Assembly (NCBI GenBank): GCA_007123195.1
Contig: SKLO01000014.1
Span: forward strand, 1-5,994
Direction of reading: 5' to 3'
Source of the DNA: Verrucomicrobiales bacterium
GTDB lineage: Bacteria > Verrucomicrobiota > Verrucomicrobiia > Verrucomicrobiales > SKLO01
Length of the DNA stretch: 5,994 nucleotides
In this document: in pieces, positions 1-5,994 of the stretch
Position numbering within the stretch: position 1 is the first letter of the stretch
Layout: each line of letters begins with the position of its first letter
The notes under the pieces: model-generated
Told to the model about the DNA's origin: nothing
Seen by the model: the letters and a program-made list of their open reading frames with translations, nothing else
Databases searched by the model: none
Program-made: the position numbers and the translations under genes

Positions 1-68
1 ATTGTCGCACGAATCCCGCAGTCGCGGCAAGCCTGATTGCAAGGAGATAAAGCCACCCTGATGTCTGA

Positions 69-87
69 CCGGCCCTCCAGCGGCCGG
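69..87. other. Short GC-rich hairpin upstream of the haem lipoprotein gene
   Basis: CCGGCC (69-74) and GGCCGG (82-87) are exact inverted repeats around a 7-base loop. No T-run follows on either strand, so a classical Rho-independent terminator is unlikely. It may belong to the end of a gene left of the window or to the leader of the next gene. The rest of bases 1-209 shows no convincing gene and no clear -35/-10 promoter pair. Confidence 0.25.
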
Positions 88-209
88 AACCCCGCTCTTC
101 TTCCATGCCACCCACAAACCACGCCGGGCACTTGCCTTGCGTTGCTGCCGATTCGCCCGCACAGCGTTTAGCTGATGACAGCGCCAGGGCTGCAGGGTAG
201 TTTGACCTC

Positions 210-845
210 ATGTTGAACTTGCACAAGTTACCCGGGACCGCGGCGTGCGTGGTCGGCGCGATGCTGCTGGCCGCTTGCGGCGCGGAGGATTCGGTGCCAG
301 CTGGAGACCTTCCGCCCTCTGGAGTTGGGGCTCCGTCGGCGGCAGAGAGGGCGCGGGTCACCGGGCTGGGTGAGCAGGCCGCCTCGGCATTGATGGCCAG
401 CCTGGGCGCGCAACTGATGGCGGCGATGGAGGCAGGCGGGCCGGTGGAGGCGGTGGCCGTGTGCCGCAACGTGGCGCTGCCGCTCACCGACGGGGCCGCT
501 TCCGGATTCGAAGGCGTGAGCCTCCGAAGGACGACCAGCAAACCGCGTAACCCGGCCAACGCTCCCGACGAGCGCGATCTCGCGGTGCTGGCGACGATGG
601 AAGCCGCCGCAACCGGGGACGATGAGGTGCCCGGCGTGATGATCGAATGGGACGATACGGTGGCGCACTTCTATGCGCCGGTGTTTGTGCAGCAGGTGTG
701 CCTGAACTGCCACGGCGACCCCGGCGGATTTTCCGAGCCGCTGGCAGAGAAGTTGCGGGAGTTGTATCCCGACGACCAAGCCACCGGCTATGCGCTGGGT
801 GACTTCCGCGGGGTCATCCGGGTGGACATCGACCGGCAGCCATGA
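210..845 (+). CDS. Tll0287-like (DUF3365) haem-c lipoprotein
   Basis: Predicted periplasmic, membrane-anchored haem protein of 211 residues. The first 22 residues form a lipoprotein signal peptide with lipobox LAAC, so Cys23 would be the lipidated residue. A low-complexity linker rich in Pro, Gly and Ala follows to about residue 45. The rest matches the Tll0287-like domain (DUF3365): a helix with Cys85 in 'AVCRN', the family-typical 'SKPRNPAN' stretch at about 110-117, and a single haem-c site CLNCH at 164-168. The C-terminal 'GDFRGVIRVDID' is the usual last strand of this PAS-like fold. In the cyanobacterial protein Tll0287 the haem iron is held by His and Cys, and Cys85 is the natural candidate here. 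These proteins are thought to be redox or ligand sensors; the role of this stand-alone copy is unknown. The ATG at 210 is chosen because it gives a complete signal peptide, although the ribosome site is weak. It converges with the VanZ gene and appears monocistronic. Confidence 0.85.
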   Translation: MLNLHKLPGTAACVVGAMLLAACGAEDSVPAGDLPPSGVGAPSAAERARVTGLGEQAASALMASLGAQLMAAMEAGGPVEAVAVCRNVALPLTDGAASGFEGVSLRRTTSKPRNPANAPDERDLAVLATMEAAATGDDEVPGVMIEWDDTVAHFYAPVFVQQVCLNCHGDPGGFSEPLAEKLRELYPDDQATGYALGDFRGVIRVDIDRQP

Positions 846-875
846 AGCGACCCTTTCATCGCGTCACCAGTTCTT

Positions 876-890
876 GATCCACAACGGATC
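876..890 (+). terminator. Weak hairpin after the haem lipoprotein gene
   Basis: GATCC (876-880) and GGATC (886-890) can pair around the loop ACAAC, 30 bases after the stop codon of the lipoprotein gene. Its position suits a 3' end structure, but the stem is only 5 bp and no T-run follows, so this is a tentative call. Confidence 0.25.
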
Positions 891-909
891 GTAACCCCTA
901 CACGGGCCC

Positions 910-941
910 AAAAAACATGCCGAAAAACATGCCAGGCATAC
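910..941 (-). terminator. Candidate Rho-independent terminator for the VanZ gene
   Basis: Read leftward, GTATGCC (941-935) can pair with GGCATGT (921-915), giving a 7-bp stem with two G-U pairs and a 13-base loop. It runs directly into six T (915-910), the last stem base overlapping the T-run. It lies about 120 bases past the VanZ stop, on the strand expected for that transcript. The stem is modest, but the T-run makes it the best terminator candidate in the window. The loop contains a second T5 run because the element is built from a tandem repeat. Confidence 0.45.
911..933. repeat. Tandem 11-bp direct repeat, AAAAACATGCC x2
   Basis: AAAAACATGCC occurs at 911-921 and again at 923-933, with one G between, giving a 12-base period. 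The second copy runs into GGCAT, forming the small palindrome ATGCC-A-GGCAT (929-939). It lies in the convergent intergenic space and forms part of the leftward terminator candidate. Confidence 0.8.
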
Positions 942-1061
942 AGTTTGGTATTGCCGCCAGATTTGCTGGAATACCCAGGTCAGCGCCCGCCCTAAGTCTA
1001 TGAAACCGAACCGGAAGAAGAAAGTCAGCCCGCTTGAATGGGCCGAACTGCCGACGGGGGC

Positions 1062-2048
1062 TTATCGGGCAGGTTTCCCCGCCTCCTCTTCCGTCGGCGG
1101 CAGCAACCGCAGTCCGCGTAGCTCGAACCACACCGGCGGCTCGCCCGGACCACGGAACCAGCTCAGCTGCTTCCACACCGCCCGATCGCCCCATCCGGCC
1201 GGCACCTCCCAAACCACCTCGCGCCAGTTCTCGTCCATGGCCACGCGCCGGTAGGCACGCCGGTCCGCTGGGCCGTCCGGACCATCCGGGTCACCCGCCG
1301 CGGCATCGACCCGCAAGGTAATTTCCCCCGCCTGGCCGGCACGGATCTCGAACCTGACGCCCTGCCATCCGCGCCGGTCGCCCTCCGGCAGGCCCGCCAG
1401 CCGCAGCCGCACGCCGGCATAATCGCCCCCCACCGCGACCGCTCGCAGCACCGCCCCGCCATCCGCGGTCGGGATCACCTGCCACTCCGACACCCGACCG
1501 GTCGCGTCCTCGCCATAAGCCTGCCACCACCGCCCGAGGCCCGCCCCCTGATCGGGACCTGGCAGCTCGGGCAATCGCGCCAGCACCTGCCGTCGGTCCC
1601 GCCAGTGGTCCGCCAGCGGCCAGGCAAACCAGCCCGCCACCAGCACCGATCCCGCCAGCAGCCACACCCGCCGCATTCCCGTCGCGGTGCTCCCGGTCGC
1701 CACGCCGAGGACCCACCCCAGCCCATTGGCCAGCGCGTCGCCCCAATCGGCGTGACGGCCGGTCAGCAGCTGCAGCGGTTCCAGCAACAGCGCCAGCACC
1801 AGCCCGGCAAGCAACAACCGCCCCGTCGGCAACCCGCTGCCACCGGGCCGCGCCCGCCACCAGGCCCACAGTAAGCCCACCACGAACAGGCCTGGAAAGT
1901 GCAGCGCGTCAAACAGCGAGGCCTGCCACCAAACCGGCTCGCGCTCCCCGGCACCCGGCGGCCACAAGATCCCGGCCAACAACACCAACGTGGCCACCGG
2001 CGCCAGCCAGCGGCAGTGCCACAATCTCGTCCCGCCGGCATCGTCCAT
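1062..2048 (-). CDS. VanZ-family membrane protein with C-terminal soluble domain
   Basis: The 328-residue protein has five likely membrane helices at about 14-30, 46-64, 78-95, 102-119 and 128-146. Helices 3-4 carry the VanZ signature: E90 and Q93 ('EPLQ'), R98, D101, D104, N108 and G111. VanZ of the vancomycin-resistance operon gives low-level teicoplanin resistance, but most family members have no known function. Residues about 155-328 form an added soluble domain rich in alternating hydrophobic residues, Trp and Gly (for example 'WQGVRFEIR', 'WREVVWEVP', 'FELRGLRLLP'), which suggests a beta-sandwich of carbohydrate-binding type; that is inference. The positive-inside rule (R8/R13, the 65-77 loop and R126/R127 cytoplasmic) places this domain in the periplasm. 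The ATG at 2048 is preferred over an upstream start at 2132, which would run through the intergenic inverted repeat. The gene diverges from the glycan cluster; no shared transcript is possible. Confidence 0.8.
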   Translation of the reverse strand: MDDAGGTRLWHCRWLAPVATLVLLAGILWPPGAGEREPVWWQASLFDALHFPGLFVVGLLWAWWRARPGGSGLPTGRLLLAGLVLALLLEPLQLLTGRHADWGDALANGLGWVLGVATGSTATGMRRVWLLAGSVLVAGWFAWPLADHWRDRRQVLARLPELPGPDQGAGLGRWWQAYGEDATGRVSEWQVIPTADGGAVLRAVAVGGDYAGVRLRLAGLPEGDRRGWQGVRFEIRAGQAGEITLRVDAAAGDPDGPDGPADRRAYRRVAMDENWREVVWEVPAGWGDRAVWKQLSWFRGPGEPPVWFELRGLRLLPPTEEEAGKPAR

Positions 2049-2079
2049 GGCGCCACTCAATCCGACAACCACCCGTCCG

Positions 2080-2114
2080 GCAACGGCTGAATTGCCCTTG
2101 CATTCAACCGTTGC
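2080..2114. promoter_or_regulatory. 35-bp imperfect inverted repeat in the divergent intergenic region
   Basis: The left arm GCAACGGCTGAAT (2080-2092) and right arm ATTCAACCGTTGC (2102-2114) match at 12 of 13 positions around a 9-base spacer. The one mismatch is C/A in plus-strand RNA and a G-U wobble in minus-strand RNA. It sits between the divergent VanZ and epimerase starts, 32 bases from the first and 47 from the second. This position suits an operator for a dimeric regulator controlling both, or a hairpin in the VanZ leader. No convincing -35/-10 hexamers were found around it. The symmetry is directly visible; the regulatory role is inferred. Confidence 0.5.
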
Positions 2115-2161
2115 TGCGACGATCACCGCCACAATCCGTCCCCGCGTCTGCCACCGCCGTC

Positions 2162-3235
2162 ATGTCCCGCTGTTCCGCCCTGTTGTCCCAATCCAATCCC
2201 GACCGCGCCTGGCTGATCACTGGTGGCGCGGGCTTCATCGGTTCCCACCTGGTGGAGACCCTGCTGCGCCACGACCAGCGCGTCACCGTGCTGGACAATT
2301 TCGTCACCGGCCACCGCCACAACCTCGACGCCGCCCTCACCGCCGCCGGCACCGGCACCGGCACCGGCACCGGCACCGCCGCCGGCACCGCCGCCGGCAC
2401 CGGCGGGGACAAGGCACCCCTGCTCACGATCATCGAGGGCGATCTGACCGATCCCGACACCTGCCGCCGCGCCTGCGAGGGCGCCACCCACGTGCTCCAT
2501 CTGGCCGCGCTGGGCTCGGTGCCGCTCTCGATCGAGCAACCCCTCACCAACCACCAGGTCAACGTCAGCGGCATGGTCCACCTGCTGCAGGCCGCCCGCG
2601 AAGCCGGCGTCCGGCGCCTGGTCTACTCCTCCAGCAGCGCCGTCTACGGCGACGCCCCGGGCCTGCCAAAGACCGAATCCATGCCGCCGGCCCCGCTCTC
2701 GCCCTACGCCGCCAGCAAGTGGATCGATGAAATCTACGCCGCCATCTGGCAGCGCTGCTACCGACTCGAAACCGTCGGCCTGCGCTACTTCAACGTGTTC
2801 GGTCCGCGCCAGGACCCCGCCGGCGCCTACGCCGCGGTCATCCCCGCCTGGGTCGACGCCATGATCCACGGCCGCACCGTCACCATCCACGGCGACGGCT
2901 CGCAAACCCGCGACTTCTGCTACGTCGGCAACGTCGTCGAGGCCAACCTGCTGGCCGCCTTGAGCCCCAACCCCGACATCCCCGGCGCCGTCTGCAACGT
3001 GGCCACCGGCGGCCGCATCACCCTGCTCGACCTCTTCGCCGCCCTCCGCGACGCCCTGCTCCGGCACCGCCCCGGCACCGACATCCCACCCCCGGTCCAC
3101 GGCCCGCCGCGCTCCGGCGACATCCTCCACTCGCAGGCCGACATCACCCTCGCCCGCGACCTGCTCGGCTACACCCCCGCCATCGACCTCGCCGAGGGCC
3201 TCGATCGCTCGATGCAATTCTACCTCGGCGGTTGA
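2162..3235 (+). CDS. UDP-N-acetylglucosamine 4-epimerase, WbpP/TviC type
   Basis: A 357-residue extended short-chain dehydrogenase that interconverts UDP-hexoses by NAD-dependent C4 oxidation and reduction in the cytoplasm. The NAD-binding loop GGAGFIG is at 21-27 and D45 follows the second strand. 'SSSSAVYGD' at 156-164 supplies the catalytic Ser, and Tyr182 and Lys186 form the YxxxK pair. 'RYFNVFGPRQDP' (208-219), 'GAYAAVIP' and 'RDFCY' closely resemble WbpP and TviC, which act on UDP-GlcNAc/UDP-GalNAc or their uronic acids; the exact substrate is not certain. The start at ATG 2162 matches the WbpP N-terminus ('MSR' about 16 residues before 'WLITG'). A TTG at 2111 would begin inside the inverted repeat and is less likely. 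Residues 61-82 are a Gly-Thr/Ala-Ala repeat, apparently lengthening the loop after 'HNLD'; all catalytic residues remain. It is the first gene of the cluster, 118 bases before the GT2 gene, with no clear ribosome site. Confidence 0.88.
   Translation: MSRCSALLSQSNPDRAWLITGGAGFIGSHLVETLLRHDQRVTVLDNFVTGHRHNLDAALTAAGTGTGTGTGTAAGTAAGTGGDKAPLLTIIEGDLTDPDTCRRACEGATHVLHLAALGSVPLSIEQPLTNHQVNVSGMVHLLQAAREAGVRRLVYSSSSAVYGDAPGLPKTESMPPAPLSPYAASKWIDEIYAAIWQRCYRLETVGLRYFNVFGPRQDPAGAYAAVIPAWVDAMIHGRTVTIHGDGSQTRDFCYVGNVVEANLLAALSPNPDIPGAVCNVATGGRITLLDLFAALRDALLRHRPGTDIPPPVHGPPRSGDILHSQADITLARDLLGYTPAIDLAEGLDRSMQFYLGG
2342..2401 (+). repeat. Hexanucleotide GGCACC tract inside the epimerase gene
   Basis: Five perfect GGCACC units run from 2348 to 2377, followed by two copies of the 12-mer GCCGCCGGCACC (2378-2401). 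The same 12-mer also begins the tract at 2342. In frame this gives Gly-Thr pairs broken by Ala-Ala, at residues 61-80. The unit length is a multiple of three, so slippage would add or remove Gly-Thr pairs without a frameshift. Uninterrupted identical codons suggest recent expansion. Confidence 0.85.
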
Positions 3236-3353
3236 ATCGCCGTCGCATCCCTGCATGATGTCCGGCAACCAAACCGCATCACCTGACCACACCAAGCCGC
3301 CCCGCTCCGTCTGCCTTGTCACCCCCTGAATCCCGCCGCCGGAACCACCGACT

Positions 3354-4559
3354 TTGAACCCAACCGCCATCCAACCAGCCCCCGGCACCCGGACCGCCCC
3401 GGCCGCCGACGCCGCCACGTCCGCCACCGCCCTGACCTTCGTCTTCCCGTGCCTCAACGAGGAAGCCTCGCTGGCCGATTGCATCCGCCGCGTGCGCGCC
3501 TCGCTCGAAGCCGATCCCGGCCTCGCCTACGAGATCGTCGTCGCCGACAACGGCAGCACCGATCGCTCGCGCGAGATCGCCCTCGAACACGGCGCCCGGG
3601 TGGTGCCGGTGGCCGAGCGCGGCTACGGCGCCGCCCTGCGCGGCGGCATCGACGCCGCCCGCGGCACCTACGTGATGTTCGCCGACGCCGATTCCACCTA
3701 CCTCTACGAGGACGCCCTGCCGCTCTATCAAAAGGCCATTGAACACGATGCCGACATGGCCATCGCCTCGCGCATGATCGGCCGCATCGAGGACGGCGCC
3801 ATGCCGCCGCTGCACCGCCACCTCGGCACCCCGGTGCTCACCGGCTTGATCAACCTGTTCTTCCGCGGCAAGCTCACCGACTGCAACTCCGGCTTCCGCT
3901 GCCTGCGCAAGACCGCCTACGACTCCTGGGACATCCGCTCCAACGGCATGGAGTTCGCCTCCGAACTGCTGATCAAGGCACTCAAGAACAACGCCCGCAC
4001 CGTCGAGATCCCCTCCGGGCTGGCGTGCGGACCGGCCGACCGCGTCGCCCACCTGCGCACCTGGCGCGACGGCATGCGCCACCTGCTGTTCATCCTGTCG
4101 GAAAAACCCCAGCTGTTCGAGAAACTCGGGCTCGCCATCGCCCTGCTCGCCAGCGTGCTGCAACTCGCCTCCGCCTTCACCGGCCCGATCGCCCTTGGCG
4201 CCCTGCACGTGTTCGACGTCCACAGCCAGTCCCTGCTGTTGCTCGCCGGCCTGGTCGGCGCCCAGCTCTACCTGTTCGCCTGCATGCTCTACGTGCAGCC
4301 GCGCAGCGACCGTCCGATGAACCTCACCAAACGCCTGATCGACATGAACGAGGGCACGCTGTTCTTCGTCCTGCTCGGCCTGTTCGCCGTCATCGGCCTG
4401 GTCATCGCCGGCCTGGTCGTCGCCTGGGGCCTGGCCGGGTTCTCCGGACTCGAAGTGGTCAACACCCTGCTGGTCGCCATCCACTTCCTCGCCCTGCCCA
4501 GCCTTTTCGCCCTCGGCCTGCTCGGCATCCACGTGTTGAAAAAACAGGGCCGCGGCTGA
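3354..4559 (+). CDS. Family 2 glycosyltransferase, DPM/GtrB type, with four membrane helices
   Basis: A 401-residue protein likely to transfer a sugar from a nucleotide donor to polyprenyl phosphate at the cytoplasmic face of the inner membrane. The GT-A domain (about 27-245) shows 'FPCLNEE' (31-37), 'ADNGSTD' (64-70), the metal-binding 'DAD' (111-113), 'NSGFRCLRK' (178-186) and the 'DGMRHLLFI' segment before the membrane part. Four likely helices follow at about 258-275, 293-314, 335-360 and 370-395, as in polyprenyl-phosphate hexose synthases. The donor sugar cannot be read from sequence. The start is TTG at 3354: an in-frame stop at 3327-3329 excludes a longer form, and no ATG or GTG lies between it and the catalytic domain. 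A weak GGAA is 9 bases upstream. The first 26 residues are Pro/Ala/Thr-rich and probably disordered. It is 59 bases before the GT39 gene, which could use its product. Confidence 0.85.
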   Translation: MNPTAIQPAPGTRTAPAADAATSATALTFVFPCLNEEASLADCIRRVRASLEADPGLAYEIVVADNGSTDRSREIALEHGARVVPVAERGYGAALRGGIDAARGTYVMFADADSTYLYEDALPLYQKAIEHDADMAIASRMIGRIEDGAMPPLHRHLGTPVLTGLINLFFRGKLTDCNSGFRCLRKTAYDSWDIRSNGMEFASELLIKALKNNARTVEIPSGLACGPADRVAHLRTWRDGMRHLLFILSEKPQLFEKLGLAIALLASVLQLASAFTGPIALGALHVFDVHSQSLLLLAGLVGAQLYLFACMLYVQPRSDRPMNLTKRLIDMNEGTLFFVLLGLFAVIGLVIAGLVVAWGLAGFSGLEVVNTLLVAIHFLALPSLFALGLLGIHVLKKQGRG

Positions 4560-4572
4560 CCAAATCCCGCAT

Positions 4573-4604
4573 CCCGCCCGGCCGCCACCCCAGACCGGCG
4601 CGGG
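4573..4604 (+). other. GC-rich hairpin between the two glycosyltransferase genes
   Basis: CCCGCCCGG (4573-4581) can pair with CCGG plus GCGGG (4595-4604), leaving one bulged C and a 13-base loop. It fills most of the 59-base gap between the GT2 stop and GT39 start. No T-run follows, so it is not a standard terminator; it may slow transcription or protect the message end. Chance is possible in such GC-rich DNA. Confidence 0.3.
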
Positions 4605-4618
4605 TCCGACGCCATGCC

Positions 4619-5994
4619 ATGATACGTCCCGCCAAGCCGTCCGCACGCCGCTCCGGCCGCCGCCGCCACCAACCCGCGCGCGCCCTGCCACGCCTGTCAC
4701 CCGCGCGCGCGCTCGCCGCGTTCGCCGGGCTCTGGCTGCTGGCCTTGACGCTCCAGTGGCACAACGGCGCCTGGCAGGCGGACTTCGGCGCCCATCCCGA
4801 CGAGGCCGCCCACGTCGTCACCGGCCTCATGATCCGCGACTACCTCGCCGGGGGATTTCTCACCGAGGCCCACCCGATGCGCTACGCGGAGGCCTACTAC
4901 GACCACTTCCCGCGAGTCGCCCTGGGCCACTACCCGCCCGGCTTTTACCTGACCGAGGCCCTGTTCTTCCTGCCCGCCCCCGTGGCCGGTGCCGCCCTGG
5001 TGCACAACGCCACCATCGCCGCCGTCCTCGCCGCCCTGCTGTTCCTCGTCGGCCGACGCTTCACCGGCAACCCCGCGCTGGCCCTGGCGGGCGCCGTCGT
5101 GCTGCTGCTGCTGCCCGTGGTCCAGCGCTACACCGCCGTCATCATGGCCGACCTGCTGGTGGCCCTGTTGATGCTGCTCAGCGCCCTCGCCTTCGCCCGC
5201 TTCCTCGTTACCGAAAGCCGCCGCGACTCGCTCCTGTTCGGCCTGCTTGCCGCCGCCACCATCCTCACCAAAGGTTCCGGCCTGCTGCTCGCCCTGCTGC
5301 CCCCGCTGGCCATCGCCCTCACCGGCCGCTGGTCGCTGCTCAAAAACCCCGCCCTGTGGCTGGCACCGATCCCCGTGCTGCTGCTGGCCCTGCCGTGGAT
5401 GTGGTTCACCCACGACATCTCCGCCGAGGGCATGCGCGGCGTGCCCTTGCTGCAACACTTCCGCGAAGCCCTGACCTTCTACCCCGCCTACCTGCCGCGC
5501 ATGCTCGGCTGGGGCTGGACCCTGCTGCTGGTCGCCGGCCTGGTCACCACCGCCCTCGCCCTGTTGCGCCGGCGCGCGCCGCTCGCCGAGACTGCCCTGC
5601 CAGCCTGCCTGCTGGCCCTCGTGCTCGCCCTCTACGGCTTTCACGTGCTCTGCCCCATCGGCCTCGAGGACCGCTACCTGCTGCCCGCCCTGCCACCGCT
5701 GATGCTGCTCGCCCTGCGCGTCGCCCAATCCCTGTTCCGCGCCGCCGACCTGCCGGCCCGCTCCGCCTGGGTGCCGGCCGCCGTCGTGATCCTGCTCGCC
5801 GCAGTCGAGGTCATCCGCGCCACCCCGAAGGACCACCGCGGCTTCACCGAACTCGCCGCACCCGTCGCCGCCGCCGCACGCTCCACCGCCACCAGCGTGC
5901 TGGTATCGTCCGACGCCCGCGGCGAGGGCGCCTTCATCGCCGCCGCCGCCTTCGCCGTCCGCCAGCGCAGCGACAGTCCGTTGCGCGTGCTGCG
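4619..5994 (+). CDS. GT39/ArnT-type membrane glycosyltransferase (3' end outside window)
   Basis: 458 codons are present with no stop before the window ends. The protein starts with a very basic tail (Arg-rich, residues 3-30), then a first membrane helix (about 31-47). Next comes a periplasmic loop with 'HPDEAAH' (59-65), whose Asp-Glu pair is the catalytic signature of the PMT/ArnT fold. 'GHYPPGFY' (103-110), 'TKGSG' (217-221) and 'EDRYLLPALP' (350-359) are further family hallmarks, set among about ten hydrophobic helices. Such enzymes take a sugar from a polyprenyl-phosphate carrier on the periplasmic side and attach it to a lipid, glycan or protein; the acceptor is unknown here. The ATG at 4619 is in frame; the ATG at 4614 is not. 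There is no clear ribosome site. The final part, with 'VSSDARGEG' near 431-439, starts the C-terminal soluble domain, which is cut off. Family members are usually 500-600 residues. Confidence 0.85.
   Translation, partial: MIRPAKPSARRSGRRRHQPARALPRLSPARALAAFAGLWLLALTLQWHNGAWQADFGAHPDEAAHVVTGLMIRDYLAGGFLTEAHPMRYAEAYYDHFPRVALGHYPPGFYLTEALFFLPAPVAGAALVHNATIAAVLAALLFLVGRRFTGNPALALAGAVVLLLLPVVQRYTAVIMADLLVALLMLLSALAFARFLVTESRRDSLLFGLLAAATILTKGSGLLLALLPPLAIALTGRWSLLKNPALWLAPIPVLLLALPWMWFTHDISAEGMRGVPLLQHFREALTFYPAYLPRMLGWGWTLLLVAGLVTTALALLRRRAPLAETALPACLLALVLALYGFHVLCPIGLEDRYLLPALPPLMLLALRVAQSLFRAADLPARSAWVPAAVVILLAAVEVIRATPKDHRGFTELAAPVAAAARSTATSVLVSSDARGEGAFIAAAAFAVRQRSDSPLRVL

Noticed and set aside
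61..171. 36-codon plus-strand frame with AAGGAG upstream at 41-46
   Set aside because: The spacing of 14 bases is too long, the product has no recognisable feature, and the frame covers the 69-87 hairpin.
1000..1254. 84-codon plus-strand frame starting with a Lys/Arg-rich stretch
   Set aside because: Most of it is antisense to the end of the VanZ gene, there is no good ribosome site, and the translation becomes Ser/Pro/Arg low complexity. Conservation of the first 20 residues would be needed to revive it.
2049..2132. 28-residue N-terminal extension of the VanZ protein
   Set aside because: It would translate the inverted repeat, adds no membrane or domain feature, and brings the gene into overlap with the TTG-start form of the epimerase. 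The ATG at 2048 sits at a normal distance before the first helix.
2111..2161. 17-residue N-terminal extension of the epimerase from TTG 2111
   Set aside because: The start would lie inside the right arm of the inverted repeat, and the ATG at 2162 reproduces the N-terminal length of WbpP.
2342..2401. Repeat tract considered as a CRISPR or intergenic satellite
   Set aside because: The units are 6-12 bases with no spacers, and the tract lies in frame inside an intact enzyme gene.
2123..3484. 453-codon open frame on the minus strand, opposite the epimerase
   Set aside because: It is antisense to a clearly recognisable enzyme. Its Gly/Ala/Val/Asp-rich translation with no domain motif is what antisense reading of GC-rich codons gives.
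3279..4700. 473-codon open frame on the minus strand, opposite the GT2 gene
   Set aside because: The sense strand carries full GT2 motifs and membrane helices. The antisense product is a low-complexity Gly/Ala/Gln/Glu string with no recognisable family.
4697..5836. 379-codon minus-strand frame rich in Gly, Gln and Glu, opposite GT39
   Set aside because: The sense frame is open to the window edge and carries GT39 motifs, so this is an antisense shadow.

Overview
This is a GC-rich stretch of a Gram-negative bacterial chromosome with five protein genes. Three of them look like a cell-surface glycan cassette. The lipoprotein signal, periplasmic haem-c motif and GC-rich codon choice fit Pseudomonadota. 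The near absence of Shine-Dalgarno sequences and the glycan gene set would also fit Verrucomicrobiota or a related phylum. I cannot settle the phylum from the sequence. No RNA gene, insertion sequence, CRISPR array or phage gene is visible.

Layout: bases 1-209 hold no convincing gene, only one short hairpin. A rightward gene (210-845) encodes a small haem-binding lipoprotein of the Tll0287-like (DUF3365) family. It converges with a leftward gene (1062-2048) encoding a VanZ-family membrane protein with an extra C-terminal domain of about 175 residues. The space between them carries a tandem 11-bp repeat that can act as a leftward terminator. The VanZ gene diverges from a rightward cluster across a 113-bp gap containing a 35-bp imperfect inverted repeat. 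The cluster is a WbpP/TviC-type UDP-sugar 4-epimerase (2162-3235), a DPM/GtrB-type family 2 glycosyltransferase with a membrane tail (3354-4559), and a GT39/ArnT-type membrane glycosyltransferase (from 4619, running off the right edge).

How the genes may work together (inference): the epimerase would supply a UDP-sugar such as UDP-GalNAc. The GT2 enzyme would move a sugar onto a polyprenyl phosphate at the inner face of the membrane. The GT39 enzyme would use the lipid-linked sugar on the periplasmic side to modify a lipid, polysaccharide or protein. The VanZ protein, with its predicted periplasmic domain, may belong to the same envelope function but is separately transcribed. The haem lipoprotein looks unrelated.

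Most noteworthy points: a (GGCACC)n hexanucleotide tract inside the epimerase that lengthens a surface loop without breaking frame; the long imperfect palindrome in the divergent promoter region; the VanZ fusion; and a candidate His/Cys haem ligation in the lipoprotein. I did not find a clearly new multi-gene system.
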